Part shown: piece after piece, positions 29,706 through 37,722 of the stretch
Position numbering within the stretch: the first letter of the stretch is position 1
Layout: every line of letters starts with the position of its first letter
IMG/VR virus record: IMGVR_UViG_3300023175_002400
Span: 1 to 41,696 of that record
Origin: a virus
Strand: one strand, 5' to 3'
Length of the DNA stretch: 41,696 bases
Made by a program: the position numbers and the translations under genes
The notes under the pieces: model-generated
Told to the model about the DNA's origin: nothing
Databases searched by the model: none
What the model saw: the letters and a program-made list of their open reading frames with translations, nothing else

Positions 29706-30365
29706 TTAATTCATCACACTTTGATGATCATAACGAATCCAATACTCAATAACATTACCATAGAACTTTGCAACACCTTGTCCTAAAACAATTCTATAGT
29801 CATCACCAAGTATTTTAATATTTTCTGCTAAGAAAATTGCTTTAAAGTTATTATCGGTTTCACCAACAATAATCTCAAAGTTATTACCAGAGTCTAATTT
29901 CACATCACAGACAATCATTTTTAGTTTACCATCTTTTCCTTCAAATACAATATTAGGAACAGATAGAACAGATAATGCTTTTTCTGCATCTTTTAGATTT
30001 TGTGATGTTATGTTGAACTCTGCTACTTGTGGATCGGTAGTCAGTTTATGTTCTGGTATGACACATTTACTAATAAGTTCTTCATCTACATACATATAAT
30101 TGATAGATCTGTTACCATCAGTAATAGTAACATATGATTCTTGGAAAATCAACTCTGGTTCGTAAAACATTGATAAACAAGAGATAAATTTACTTAAATC
30201 ATAAACTGCAAAGTCTCGTTCAAATGGAACTGGAAGATATGCCTCTGCAATAGTATTTCTTGATTCTGAAATAACACCAATTTTATTTCCCTTTTTTACA
30301 GAAAGGGATAAACTGTTTTGTGCAAAGTTTTTCAAAATATTAATAATATTTTTATCAATTTTCAT
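29706..30365 (-). CDS. 45: Sliding clamp, T4 gp45
   Basis: This trimeric processivity clamp tethers gp43 and, in T4, also activates late transcription through gp55 and gp33. The protein (219 aa; T4: 228) shows the gp45 pattern: LKNFAQNSLSLSVKKGN, YDLSKFISCLSMF and a C-terminal GQGVAKFYGNVIEYW. The neighbours 44, 62 and regA are in the T4 order. Confidence 0.94.
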   Translation of the reverse strand: MKIDKNIINILKNFAQNSLSLSVKKGNKIGVISESRNTIAEAYLPVPFERDFAVYDLSKFISCLSMFYEPELIFQESYVTITDGNRSINYMYVDEELISKCVIPEHKLTTDPQVAEFNITSQNLKDAEKALSVLSVPNIVFEGKDGKLKMIVCDVKLDSGNNFEIIVGETDNNFKAIFLAENIKILGDDYRIVLGQGVAKFYGNVIEYWIRYDHQSVMN

Positions 30366-30379
30366 AATATAATCCTAAT

Positions 30380-31231
30380 TTATTTCTTTTTAGCTTTAGA
30401 AAGATTAGAAGGGTCTGCTGTTGCTGCAGCACCAATTGCTGCAAGGTCTGCAAGAGAACCACCAAAAATATACGAACCAACATGTTGAAGTTGCATCCAA
30501 GGACATAGCCAAGTTTTAAGTCCTGCTTCTTGTGCTTTTTGACAGAACCAATAATCTTCTGATAAATATCGCTTTGTTTTTGGATCAATTTCTGCTTGGA
30601 AATATTGCATAATTTCACGAGATCCATCAAAATGTTCTGTTCTTACATGATCTGGTTTATACATATACTCTTTATATGATTCTTGAAATTTAGACATTGC
30701 ATTTTTTGTAACCATCATAAATCCAGTTCCAATTTCTAAAACTTCCACTGGATCAGATAGCTTAATTTGATTTTGACCACTTTTTGGATTAAACACATAA
30801 TCTCCTACAAACTTTTCTAGAACATTACTTTCTTCATCAGCAACTCCTTTATCTACTGCTCTTTTAATTTTTTCCCAAGAAATACACTTCTTAGGATATG
30901 GCCCACCAATAATATCATAGTCTTCATTTTGAGACTGAAGTGCCATAAGTGCAATAACATCTTGTGGATTGAATCCAATATCAGAGTCAATAAACATAAG
31001 ATGGTTTGCATCAGACCTCATAAATTCATCACAACAATAGTTTCGTGCCCTAGTAATCAAGGATTCATTAAACATAAAATATAATTGTAATGGAATTTGG
31101 TGTTTAGCACAAAATGCTGATAGATCTGCTACACTCTTGGTAAACATACCAGCACACTGTCCGCCATACATGGGCGTAGCAATAAACAGTTTATTTTTTC
31201 TAAGAGTTTCTATTTCAATTTTTATTTCCAT
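30380..31231 (-). CDS. GT-A glycosyltransferase-like protein in the replication operon
   Basis: A GT-A-type core is seen: KLFIATPMYGGQ at the N-terminus, a DxD-like LMFIDSDIGF near residue 95, EIGTGFMMVTK near 165 and SEDYWFCQKAQEAG near 220. The Gly/Ala-rich C-terminal tail is low complexity. Related proteins occur in T4-like cyanophages, as I recall, close to gp45. Whether it glycosylates DNA, a virion protein or an envelope target is unknown. It overlaps the deformylase-like gene by 17 bases. Confidence 0.75.
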   Translation of the reverse strand: MEIKIEIETLRKNKLFIATPMYGGQCAGMFTKSVADLSAFCAKHQIPLQLYFMFNESLITRARNYCCDEFMRSDANHLMFIDSDIGFNPQDVIALMALQSQNEDYDIIGGPYPKKCISWEKIKRAVDKGVADEESNVLEKFVGDYVFNPKSGQNQIKLSDPVEVLEIGTGFMMVTKNAMSKFQESYKEYMYKPDHVRTEHFDGSREIMQYFQAEIDPKTKRYLSEDYWFCQKAQEAGLKTWLCPWMQLQHVGSYIFGGSLADLAAIGAAATADPSNLSKAKKK

Positions 31232-31712
31232 AAAGTTTTTTCCTTTTTTTCTTCGCCTGTTCTAAATGATAAGCAGATGCTTTTGTATAAAATAGAATTC
31301 CATTCAAATGGTCTAACTCTTGTTGTATCAATCTTGAAGTCATACCAATATATTTGTTTGTTGCTATATCACCATTAGGTTGTTCATACCTAACTTTAAT
31401 ATTAGACGGTCTCTTTATCTTAACTGATAATCCAGGATAAGTCAAGCTTGTTTCTTCTAGATAAACTGTTTCATTTGTTTCATCTACAATTCTTGGATTA
31501 AAACAACAGATAACTGGATTAGACATAATAACAAATGCTCTGTAAGGCAAACCAACATGGTTTGCTGAAAGACTTAATCCATTATTATGAATCATAGTCT
31601 GAGTTAAATTATGTGCTAATTCTATTGGGTCTGTTTGTGGTTCAGAAAAATCAAATCTATCCATCTTTTCTTTAAGTATAGGATTTGTTTTGTCTACAAT
31701 ATCTAATATCAT
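31215..31712 (-). CDS. Peptide deformylase homologue with altered metal site
   Basis: The fold is clear from GLSLSANHVGLPYRAF, NPRIVD, TSLTYPGLSVKIKRPSNIKV and RLIQQELDHLNGILF. All three catalytic motifs are changed: the Gln of GxGLAAxQ is His52, the metal ligand Cys of EGCLS is Ser89 (codon AGC), and the first His of HExxH is Gln131 (codon CAA); Glu132 and His135 remain. A normal Fe/Zn deformylase site cannot form. It could be a non-catalytic ribosome-tunnel or peptide binder. Length 165 aa. Coupled by ATGA to gp46. Confidence 0.85.
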   Translation of the reverse strand: MILDIVDKTNPILKEKMDRFDFSEPQTDPIELAHNLTQTMIHNNGLSLSANHVGLPYRAFVIMSNPVICCFNPRIVDETNETVYLEETSLTYPGLSVKIKRPSNIKVRYEQPNGDIATNKYIGMTSRLIQQELDHLNGILFYTKASAYHLEQAKKKRKKLYGNKN

Positions 31713-33418
31713 TGTACTATCTTACTAAAGTTTTTCTGTTTTTTAAATCGAATAATGTTGTCAAATTTTTCATTTAACTGTTCTGTTTTGTGTGAAATGA
31801 TAAACACATTTGTTTTGTCTCCAAATTCATTCAATAGTTTCATAAAATCTTCAGTTGCTTCACTATCAAGAGAACTATCAAAAACTTCATCCATAATCAA
31901 TAGATTTGTATTGATAGAATTTCTTAATTGAGAAATCATTCTCCAAGTAAAAAGTATTGATAGATTTATTTTCATCCTTTCACCTTCTGAGAAAGATGAA
32001 TATGAAAACTCGTCTCTATGTCTACTTTTAATAACCTCATTAAATTCTTCATCTAATTCAAACTTAACAAAGAAATTTAAATCAGAAAGATACTTATTAA
32101 TAAGTTTGTTGATTATAGGAATATATTTTTTAATAATCCTAGACTTGATTCCATTATCTTTCAATAACACAGATGATGCAGAATACAAATCTTTATTTTT
32201 TATCAACTCATTATATATATCATTAATTTTTATCAATTCTTCTTCACTATCTTTTATTTCTTCATTACTAATAGTAGATTCTTTTTTCTTTATGCTTTTT
32301 ATTTCTGCTTCAATAGATTTTTTCATTCTCTCTGTTGAAGATAAATCAAAACTAATATCTCTAAATTGGTCTTTTACTTTTGATAACTTTTCTTTACTTT
32401 CATTTAAACTTTGCATTTCCTTTTCATTGTTGAATATTTTTTCTTTTAGAAGAAATAAACCGTCTTTATATTCTTTAAGTTTATCATTTTTATCACCAAT
32501 AGATTCTAATTTAAAACTTTCTTCTATTCTCTGTTTACAGGTTGGACAATCATCATTTGTTTCCAAGAATGTTATTTCTTCAGAGACCATATCTATTTTA
32601 GAATTTATTTTTTCTCTTAGCAGTAATAGATTTGTATTCTCATTTGTAATCTTTTTATCATCTGAAACATCTTGAGATAATTCGTGATATTCCTTCTCAA
32701 CTTTTTTCAGTTCCTCTTTTTTAGAAATGATAATTTCATCAATCTTTTCAATTTCTTTTTCTTTTTTTTCTACACTTTCTTTGCTTTCCTGTTCTCTTTT
32801 TTCAATATACTTTTTGATTATAATAATCTTTTCTTCTATATTTCTTTTTTGTTCTTCTACTCTAATAAAATCCTCTTTATTTTTCTGAACTTTATCTTTT
32901 AGAACGCTGTTCATAGTTGTGAAAATTTGTAAATCTAAAAGTGTTTCAACAATCTCTCTTCTCTGTGCAGCAGGCAATTGCATAAACGGAAGAAATGTTG
33001 CTGACCCAAGAACAACAACTTGACAAAAAGATTTATAACCTATTTTTAGAATATGCTTTTCTAAATATTCTTGATAGTCTTTAGAATCTGCATTTTGATT
33101 TATTAAATCATTATTCTTATAGACCTCAAAAATATTTGGTTTAATTCCTCTTACAATCCTATATTTGTTTTTGTATAGAGAAAATTCAAGTTCAACAACA
33201 GCACCTTTATTGTTAATAGAATTAACAAGCTGTCCTTTATTAATTTTTCTGAATGGTTTGTTATAAAGAGCAAAAGTAAGTGCATCGAGAATGGTAGATT
33301 TTCCTGCACCATTCTCACCTATTATAAGTGTATTTTTATTTTTTGATAGATTAATTTTAGTATAAACATTACCAGTGGAAAGAAAATTCTTCCATTTTAT
33401 ATTTTCAAAAATAATCAT
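31709..33418 (-). CDS. 46: Recombination nuclease ATPase subunit, T4 gp46 (Rad50/SbcC-like)
   Basis: With gp47 this forms the end-processing nuclease for recombination-dependent replication. Walker A GENGAGKS is at residues 34-41. A long coiled coil carries the zinc hook CPTC at 291-294. The ABC signature SFSEGE and Walker B LLIMDEVFDSSLD are near the C-terminus. Length 569 aa (T4: 560). ATGA overlaps link it to gp47 and the deformylase-like gene. Confidence 0.97.
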   Translation of the reverse strand: MIIFENIKWKNFLSTGNVYTKINLSKNKNTLIIGENGAGKSTILDALTFALYNKPFRKINKGQLVNSINNKGAVVELEFSLYKNKYRIVRGIKPNIFEVYKNNDLINQNADSKDYQEYLEKHILKIGYKSFCQVVVLGSATFLPFMQLPAAQRREIVETLLDLQIFTTMNSVLKDKVQKNKEDFIRVEEQKRNIEEKIIIIKKYIEKREQESKESVEKKEKEIEKIDEIIISKKEELKKVEKEYHELSQDVSDDKKITNENTNLLLLREKINSKIDMVSEEITFLETNDDCPTCKQRIEESFKLESIGDKNDKLKEYKDGLFLLKEKIFNNEKEMQSLNESKEKLSKVKDQFRDISFDLSSTERMKKSIEAEIKSIKKKESTISNEEIKDSEEELIKINDIYNELIKNKDLYSASSVLLKDNGIKSRIIKKYIPIINKLINKYLSDLNFFVKFELDEEFNEVIKSRHRDEFSYSSFSEGERMKINLSILFTWRMISQLRNSINTNLLIMDEVFDSSLDSEATEDFMKLLNEFGDKTNVFIISHKTEQLNEKFDNIIRFKKQKNFSKIVQ

Positions 33419-34461
33419 TCTTTATCGATTGCCTCATTATATAGATCTACTATAACTCTTTCAAGCTCATCTTTCACAATAGAACCAGTATTAGAACTAT
33501 GTATATATTTTTTAAATATATCAAGTGTAGATTCTGCTTCTAACACTAAATCTTCTTCATTTATCTCAATGACTTCATCTATAATTTGATATTTGTAAGG
33601 AGAATAGTTTTCAAGAAGTTCAATAAACGAATCAAAAGCAAAGTTGTCTGTTTTGTTTTTTACAATAATTTTAACTATCTTGTTTTTAAAATCTTTTTCT
33701 TCTAAGTTTTTTAAGTCAATATTGTTTTCATCATATTCAAATTTATGGTGAATGGTATATTCATTAGGTATAAAGGTTAGGTCTCTGGTTTTTAGGTCAA
33801 ATATATGAAATCCTCGTGGGTCATTACAATCAGACCACATAAATTCAGAATGACTACCAAGATAAAATATATTACCACCAGAAGTTCTATGATGAAAGTG
33901 CCCAGAAAATACCATATCAAATTTAGAAAAAAGTTTTCTATCAAATCCGTGAGACATAGGAGAACCAACAAACATAGGAAATCCTGATATTTCTAAATGT
34001 CCCATAGCAATTTGACATTTTGTTTTTTCTATAATTTCAAATGTTTTCTTTTCATTATCTTTACACACCCAAGGTAAAAATAATATATTACATCCATCTA
34101 CAGAAACTTCTTGTGGATCAATATAACTTTTCACATTATCATAATCTTTTAAAAGCAAATCTAAAGCATTTACATCATTTGTATTTTTAAAATAAGTATC
34201 GTGATTTCCACAAATCAAATCCATAGTGATATTTTTATCACACATTTTATCAAGAAAATCTTCTCTTAATCTTTTAAGAGTATAGAAATTGATATACTTT
34301 CTTCTATCAACCAAATCACCAAGATGAATAACTTGGTTGATATTATTGTCTTCTAAATATGGAAAAAACTGATTGTCTAAAAACAGTTTATTATATTCAT
34401 AGAAAATTGGAGAGTCATTTCTAACTCCCCAATGTGTATCTGATATTATTGCTACTTTCAT
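33415..34461 (-). CDS. 47: Recombination nuclease, T4 gp47 (Mre11/SbcD-like)
   Basis: The metallophosphoesterase motifs occur in order: SDTHWG, HLGDLVDRR, CGNHDTYF, AMGHLE and SGHFHH, all with intact metal ligands. Length 348 aa (T4: 339). It acts with gp46 on double-strand ends. The start is coupled to the 52-aa gene upstream by ATGA. Confidence 0.97.
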   Translation of the reverse strand: MKVAIISDTHWGVRNDSPIFYEYNKLFLDNQFFPYLEDNNINQVIHLGDLVDRRKYINFYTLKRLREDFLDKMCDKNITMDLICGNHDTYFKNTNDVNALDLLLKDYDNVKSYIDPQEVSVDGCNILFLPWVCKDNEKKTFEIIEKTKCQIAMGHLEISGFPMFVGSPMSHGFDRKLFSKFDMVFSGHFHHRTSGGNIFYLGSHSEFMWSDCNDPRGFHIFDLKTRDLTFIPNEYTIHHKFEYDENNIDLKNLEEKDFKNKIVKIIVKNKTDNFAFDSFIELLENYSPYKYQIIDEVIEINEEDLVLEAESTLDIFKKYIHSSNTGSIVKDELERVIVDLYNEAIDKE

Positions 34462-34616
34462 TTTCTCTCAAATTTTTTAATAACGGTATTACAATAATCT
34501 CTAATTTCTTCTAGTCTTTGGATGTGATAAAGTCTATCGCTTTGTTTTACAATCTTTGAAACTACTTTATCTCCAATATCTTTAACTGCCACGGGCACTA
34601 AGTGATCTCTTTTCAT
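34458..34616 (-). CDS. Conserved small protein between gp55 and gp47, 52 aa
   Basis: The protein begins MKRDHLVPVAVKDIGDKVV and continues as a charged helix. I recall a closely similar small protein with an MKR(E/D)HLIPVA start at this same place in T4-like cyanophages. It starts 34 bases inside the end of the gp55 gene and ends in an ATGA overlap with gp47. The function is unknown, but position and sequence appear conserved. Confidence 0.75.
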   Translation of the reverse strand: MKRDHLVPVAVKDIGDKVVSKIVKQSDRLYHIQRLEEIRDYCNTVIKKFERK

Positions 34617-35118
34617 CTAACACACCTTTCTTACTTAGGCTATTTAATCTAGCACGGTTTTTTCTCTCTGTCAATTTATTTTCATAATTTTTTATTATTT
34701 CATCAGAAAATTCATTTGATTTTACACTTGATTTATCATTTTCAACAACTGTTTCTGGCATTACATACATATTTACTAAGTTTTTATGTTTCAATACTGT
34801 TTGTTTACTTTCCTTTTCAATTCTTCTTAAAAAAGCATTCCAAGCAGTTTGTGTAAAATATGCAAATGGATTATTTGATTTTTCAACATTAAATGATTTT
34901 ACAGATGCAACACAGTCACACACTGCATCAGAAATCATATCCTCTTTATATGTATATCCACAAAAATTAGGTTTTCTTGAAAGATTGTTACATATAAGAA
35001 GTATTGCTTTGCCTATGTAGTTAGATATTTCTACTTCTTTGTTAGTTTTATATGCAGAATGATATTTAACCATTTCCGAATACAGTTCTTTATTGTTTAT
35101 ATAATTTTTCTTTCTCAT
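34582..35118 (-). CDS. 55: Late-transcription sigma factor, T4 gp55
   Basis: This sigma-70-family protein recognises TATAAATA late promoters. The pattern LSRKPNFCGYTYKEDMISDAVCDC, SNNPFAYFTQTAWNAFLRRI and KEKKQ-like ESKQTVLKHK matches gp55 sigma region 2. Length 178 aa (T4: 185). Its presence agrees with the TATAAATA boxes found before gp22 and gp23 here. AAGGG lies upstream of the ATG. Confidence 0.94.
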   Translation of the reverse strand: MRKKNYINNKELYSEMVKYHSAYKTNKEVEISNYIGKAILLICNNLSRKPNFCGYTYKEDMISDAVCDCVASVKSFNVEKSNNPFAYFTQTAWNAFLRRIEKESKQTVLKHKNLVNMYVMPETVVENDKSSVKSNEFSDEIIKNYENKLTERKNRARLNSLSKKGVLDEKRSLSARGS

Positions 35119-35130
35119 TGCATTTTTCCC

Positions 35131-35158
35131 TTGACAAGATTTAAACCGTGTGTATAAT
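35131..35158 (+). promoter_or_regulatory. Plus-strand sigma-70-like sequence antisense to uvsW
   Basis: On the plus strand TTGACA (35131-35136), a 16-base spacer and TATAAT (35153-35158) lie in the short gap between gp55 and uvsW, pointing into the 3' end of uvsW. No plus-strand gene follows. It could give an antisense RNA, or be a chance match. Confidence 0.4.
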
Positions 35159-35178
35159 AAGACTGTGTCTTTGAAAGT

Positions 35179-36627
35179 CTAAGTATTAATATTGATTTTA
35201 TATGTTTTGTATTCAAATTGTTCTTCATTGTATATCTTAACTCTTTCAATATAATGTAACAAAGTAAAGTTCTTACGCTGTTTCCAAGATAGATCATCAG
35301 ATATATCATATAGAACAGCTTGTTCTTTGTTATCTGATAACCTTAGCCCTCTACCAATAGATTGTAGATTTCTTACTTTAGACTTAGATGGACTAGAAAA
35401 TATAATATTATGTAAATTCTTAATATTAATTCCAGTAGAAAAGGTTCCATAAGAAGCAATAATAATAGAGTTATTATTCTTTTCTACTAGATTACGAATC
35501 TTTTCTCTATCGTTTCCATCAATACCCCCATGAACAAAATAAATATCTTTATCACTATGTTCATTAGAAATCATATCATACAACACTTTTCCGTGTTTGT
35601 CAACATACTGAAATAATAATAAAGTATTACCTTTTAATGATAAAGATAAATTAGTAATAAACTTGTTTCTTTCTTGATTGGATACAAGAAAATCCATTTC
35701 TTGTTGAAACGAATACTTAGAACATTCTTTTTTAATATCATCAGGATATTGTAAAGAGATACACTTAATCATAAAATTTGATAAATGTTTTTGTTCTATA
35801 AGCTCTGATGTTGTGATTATTTTCTTTACAGGTCCAAACAATCCTTCTAGCACAAGTTGATGTGTTTCAGATCCGTCAAGGGTTCCGGTGAATCCAAATC
35901 TATACTTACAGGTTTCTAACTTTGTCATTATAGAAGTAAGAGATTTGGCTTTAAACAAATGTGCTTCATCTCCAATTACGACATCGAATTGGTTGAACCA
36001 GTCTTTTGATTGTTTGAAGATTGATTGCCAAGTTGAAATCACAAACTGTGATTTTATATTTTTATCTTGACCTTGGTAGATTTTGTGAATATTGTCTGGA
36101 TCGCTGTAACCATAACTAAGAAAATCTGATGTCATTTGATGAATAAGAGAAGTAGTAGGGACAATTATTAATGTTCTCAAGTTATAAAATCTTGAGAGTA
36201 AATAAATAATCAAACTTTTTCCACTTCCTGTCGGAGATAATAACATTTTTCTTCTAGATCTCACACATCTTACAAACGCCTCTAATTGATATTCTCTTGG
36301 TTGAAATGGTAAATTTAAACTTTTAACAAAATCAAGAGTCTCTTTTACAGACATATTATCAGAACTAAAATCAGATAATAATTCTAATTTATAATCTCTA
36401 CTTTTGCAAAATATTTCTAAATGTTCTGTTAATCCACCATATAATAAACAGTTCATTGGATTGAAAAGGTAAATATTTCCATCCCAAAGTTTATTTTTAT
36501 AAGCAGGCATAAATTGATAGTTTGGAACTTTAAAAGTAAAGTAATCTTTTATTTCATATCCTACACCAGGTTCACATATAACTTTATTGTAAACCTCGTT
36601 CACTTTTTCTAATTTTATAATTTCCAT
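35179..36627 (-). CDS. uvsW: UvsW helicase
   Basis: This superfamily 2 helicase unwinds R-loops and branched DNA and shifts replication to the recombination-dependent mode. Motif I is SPTGSGKS (around residues 131-138), motif II is DEAH (220-223), followed by GFTGTLDG (motif III) and QSIGRGLRLSD (motif VI). Length 482 aa (T4: 503). It shares one base with uvsY (TAATG). Confidence 0.96.
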   Translation of the reverse strand: MEIIKLEKVNEVYNKVICEPGVGYEIKDYFTFKVPNYQFMPAYKNKLWDGNIYLFNPMNCLLYGGLTEHLEIFCKSRDYKLELLSDFSSDNMSVKETLDFVKSLNLPFQPREYQLEAFVRCVRSRRKMLLSPTGSGKSLIIYLLSRFYNLRTLIIVPTTSLIHQMTSDFLSYGYSDPDNIHKIYQGQDKNIKSQFVISTWQSIFKQSKDWFNQFDVVIGDEAHLFKAKSLTSIMTKLETCKYRFGFTGTLDGSETHQLVLEGLFGPVKKIITTSELIEQKHLSNFMIKCISLQYPDDIKKECSKYSFQQEMDFLVSNQERNKFITNLSLSLKGNTLLLFQYVDKHGKVLYDMISNEHSDKDIYFVHGGIDGNDREKIRNLVEKNNNSIIIASYGTFSTGINIKNLHNIIFSSPSKSKVRNLQSIGRGLRLSDNKEQAVLYDISDDLSWKQRKNFTLLHYIERVKIYNEEQFEYKTYKININT

Positions 36628-37061
36628 TATACACCTGATGTAAATTTAATCCAATCAATAGCAGATTTGATATTGTATCCTCTGTTATTCAAAGATTTTA
36701 TAATGGATTGTAGAAGGTCTATTTTCTCTTGTTGATAACTTATCTTTAGATTTAGATTGATAATATCTTTATCACCTTCAAGATACATAGGTATTTCGGA
36801 TTTTATAACCATACCTTTGGATGGAAGTTCCCATCCTTTTTTCAATGTTTCTTCGTTGTGACCCTGTGTATAAAATTCGTATTTTTCTAACCTTAATAGT
36901 TTAAGATCTGATTCATTTTTCTTAAATAATAACTTTTCCTTTATCAAATATTCATAGTATTTTTGATGTAATTTTGCTATCTTTATAGACTCATCGGCAA
37001 GCTCAGTCACATCTATTTCTGAGTCAGTTTTCCACTCAGACATAATCTCATCAATGTTCAT
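36627..37061 (-). CDS. uvsY: UvsY recombination mediator
   Basis: UvsY loads UvsX on gp32-covered DNA. The protein (144 aa; T4: 137) has the family features: an N-terminal IDEIMSEWKTDSEID, then LHQKYYEYLIKEKLLFKK and the C-terminal QSIIKSLNNRGYNIKSAIDWIKF. The uvsY-uvsW order is as in T4. Confidence 0.95.
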   Translation of the reverse strand: MNIDEIMSEWKTDSEIDVTELADESIKIAKLHQKYYEYLIKEKLLFKKNESDLKLLRLEKYEFYTQGHNEETLKKGWELPSKGMVIKSEIPMYLEGDKDIINLNLKISYQQEKIDLLQSIIKSLNNRGYNIKSAIDWIKFTSGV

Positions 37062-37069
37062 AACAATCC

Positions 37070-37591
37070 TTATATATTTTGAATTTTATAATGGGTATAT
37101 TTGAAAGTTGCACTACTACTTATATAGTTCACAGAAGTATCTGTTGAATTAAATTTTAATTCTGTTAAAGATACCGGATGTGCATCTACAAAAGTTACTT
37201 CATAGTTTGCTATTTTTGTACTGGATAAAACTAATACAGTAATGTCAGACAACAGACCTTCGCCTGTTATTCTAGGAACATCTGATAATTTTTTATATTG
37301 GTCGTATGATTCTGGAAAACCTAAACCCAATATCCAATTGTGTATCTCTAGATAATTTTGTAAGTCTTCATCCACCTTAAAACTTATCTGTAAAGGTTCA
37401 AATGATAGGTGATCGCCAGTTTGTGGAATTCTTACAAATGGGTTGGGTGTGTCTACATGTGGAAGAGAAATAGCAGGTATGTTCACAGACTGAACGAAAA
37501 AATTAACATGTGGTGCCTTCTTAATTTGAAATCTAAAATTAAGAGGGGATAAAAAGTTTTTATTTTCTGGTGTATTATCTACTGCTGACAT
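37070..37591 (-). CDS. Tail tube-type protein, gp19/gp54 superfamily
   Basis: This structural protein has the gp19-like pattern PLNFRFQIKKAPHVNFFVQ, VNIPAISLPHVDTP, GDHLSFEPLQISFKVDEDL and YLEIHNWILGLGFP. It could be the tail tube monomer or a tube-initiating baseplate protein; the length of 173 aa fits gp19 (163) better than gp54 (320). It follows the capsid terminators and has an AAGGAGA ribosome-binding site. Confidence 0.85.
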   Translation of the reverse strand: MSAVDNTPENKNFLSPLNFRFQIKKAPHVNFFVQSVNIPAISLPHVDTPNPFVRIPQTGDHLSFEPLQISFKVDEDLQNYLEIHNWILGLGFPESYDQYKKLSDVPRITGEGLLSDITVLVLSSTKIANYEVTFVDAHPVSLTELKFNSTDTSVNYISSSATFKYTHYKIQNI

Positions 37592-37609
37592 ACCATTCTC
37601 CTTATGGTA

Positions 37610-37617
37610 TATTTATG
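37610..37617 (-). promoter_or_regulatory. CATAAATA, variant late promoter for the tail tube gene
   Basis: The minus strand reads CATAAATA 18 bases before the tail tube-type ATG and just after the gp23 terminator. It differs from the TATAAATA late box by one base. Position after a terminator and before a structural gene supports it. Confidence 0.45.
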
Positions 37618-37621
37618 ATAT

Positions 37622-37648
37622 AAAAAAAAGGGAGTATAAAACTCCCTT
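37622..37648 (-). terminator. Rho-independent terminator downstream of gp23
   Basis: The minus strand has stem AAGGGAGT/ACTCCCTT (arms 37628-37635 and 37641-37648) with a TTTAT loop, running into eight T (37622-37629, partly paired). It is the last of the hairpins between gp23 and the tail tube-type gene. Confidence 0.9.
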
Positions 37649-37689
37649 AGTATATTCCCGTTTTAGTTATTATTTTTTTATTGGGAATA

Positions 37690-37716
37690 GAATAGGGGGA
37701 GAAAAATCTCCCCCAA
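37690..37716 (-). terminator. GC-rich hairpin right after gp23
   Basis: The minus strand has stem GGGGGAGA/TCTCCCCC (arms 37695-37702 and 37707-37714) with a TTTT loop, eight bases from the gp23 stop. Only a mixed TATTCTATT follows, so it may act as a 3' mRNA-stabilising hairpin or a weak terminator ahead of the canonical one. Confidence 0.75.
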
Positions 37717-37722
37717 GCAGTA

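Noticed and set aside
30355-30630. 91-codon minus-strand frame overlapping the glycosyltransferase end
   Set aside because: Low-complexity Gln/Leu sequence produced by the Ala/Gly-rich tail of the real gene in another frame.
32106-32675. 189-codon open frame on the plus strand opposite gp46
   Set aside because: Its Phe/Leu/Ser-rich sequence is the mirror of the Lys/Glu coiled coil of gp46; there is no independent evidence.
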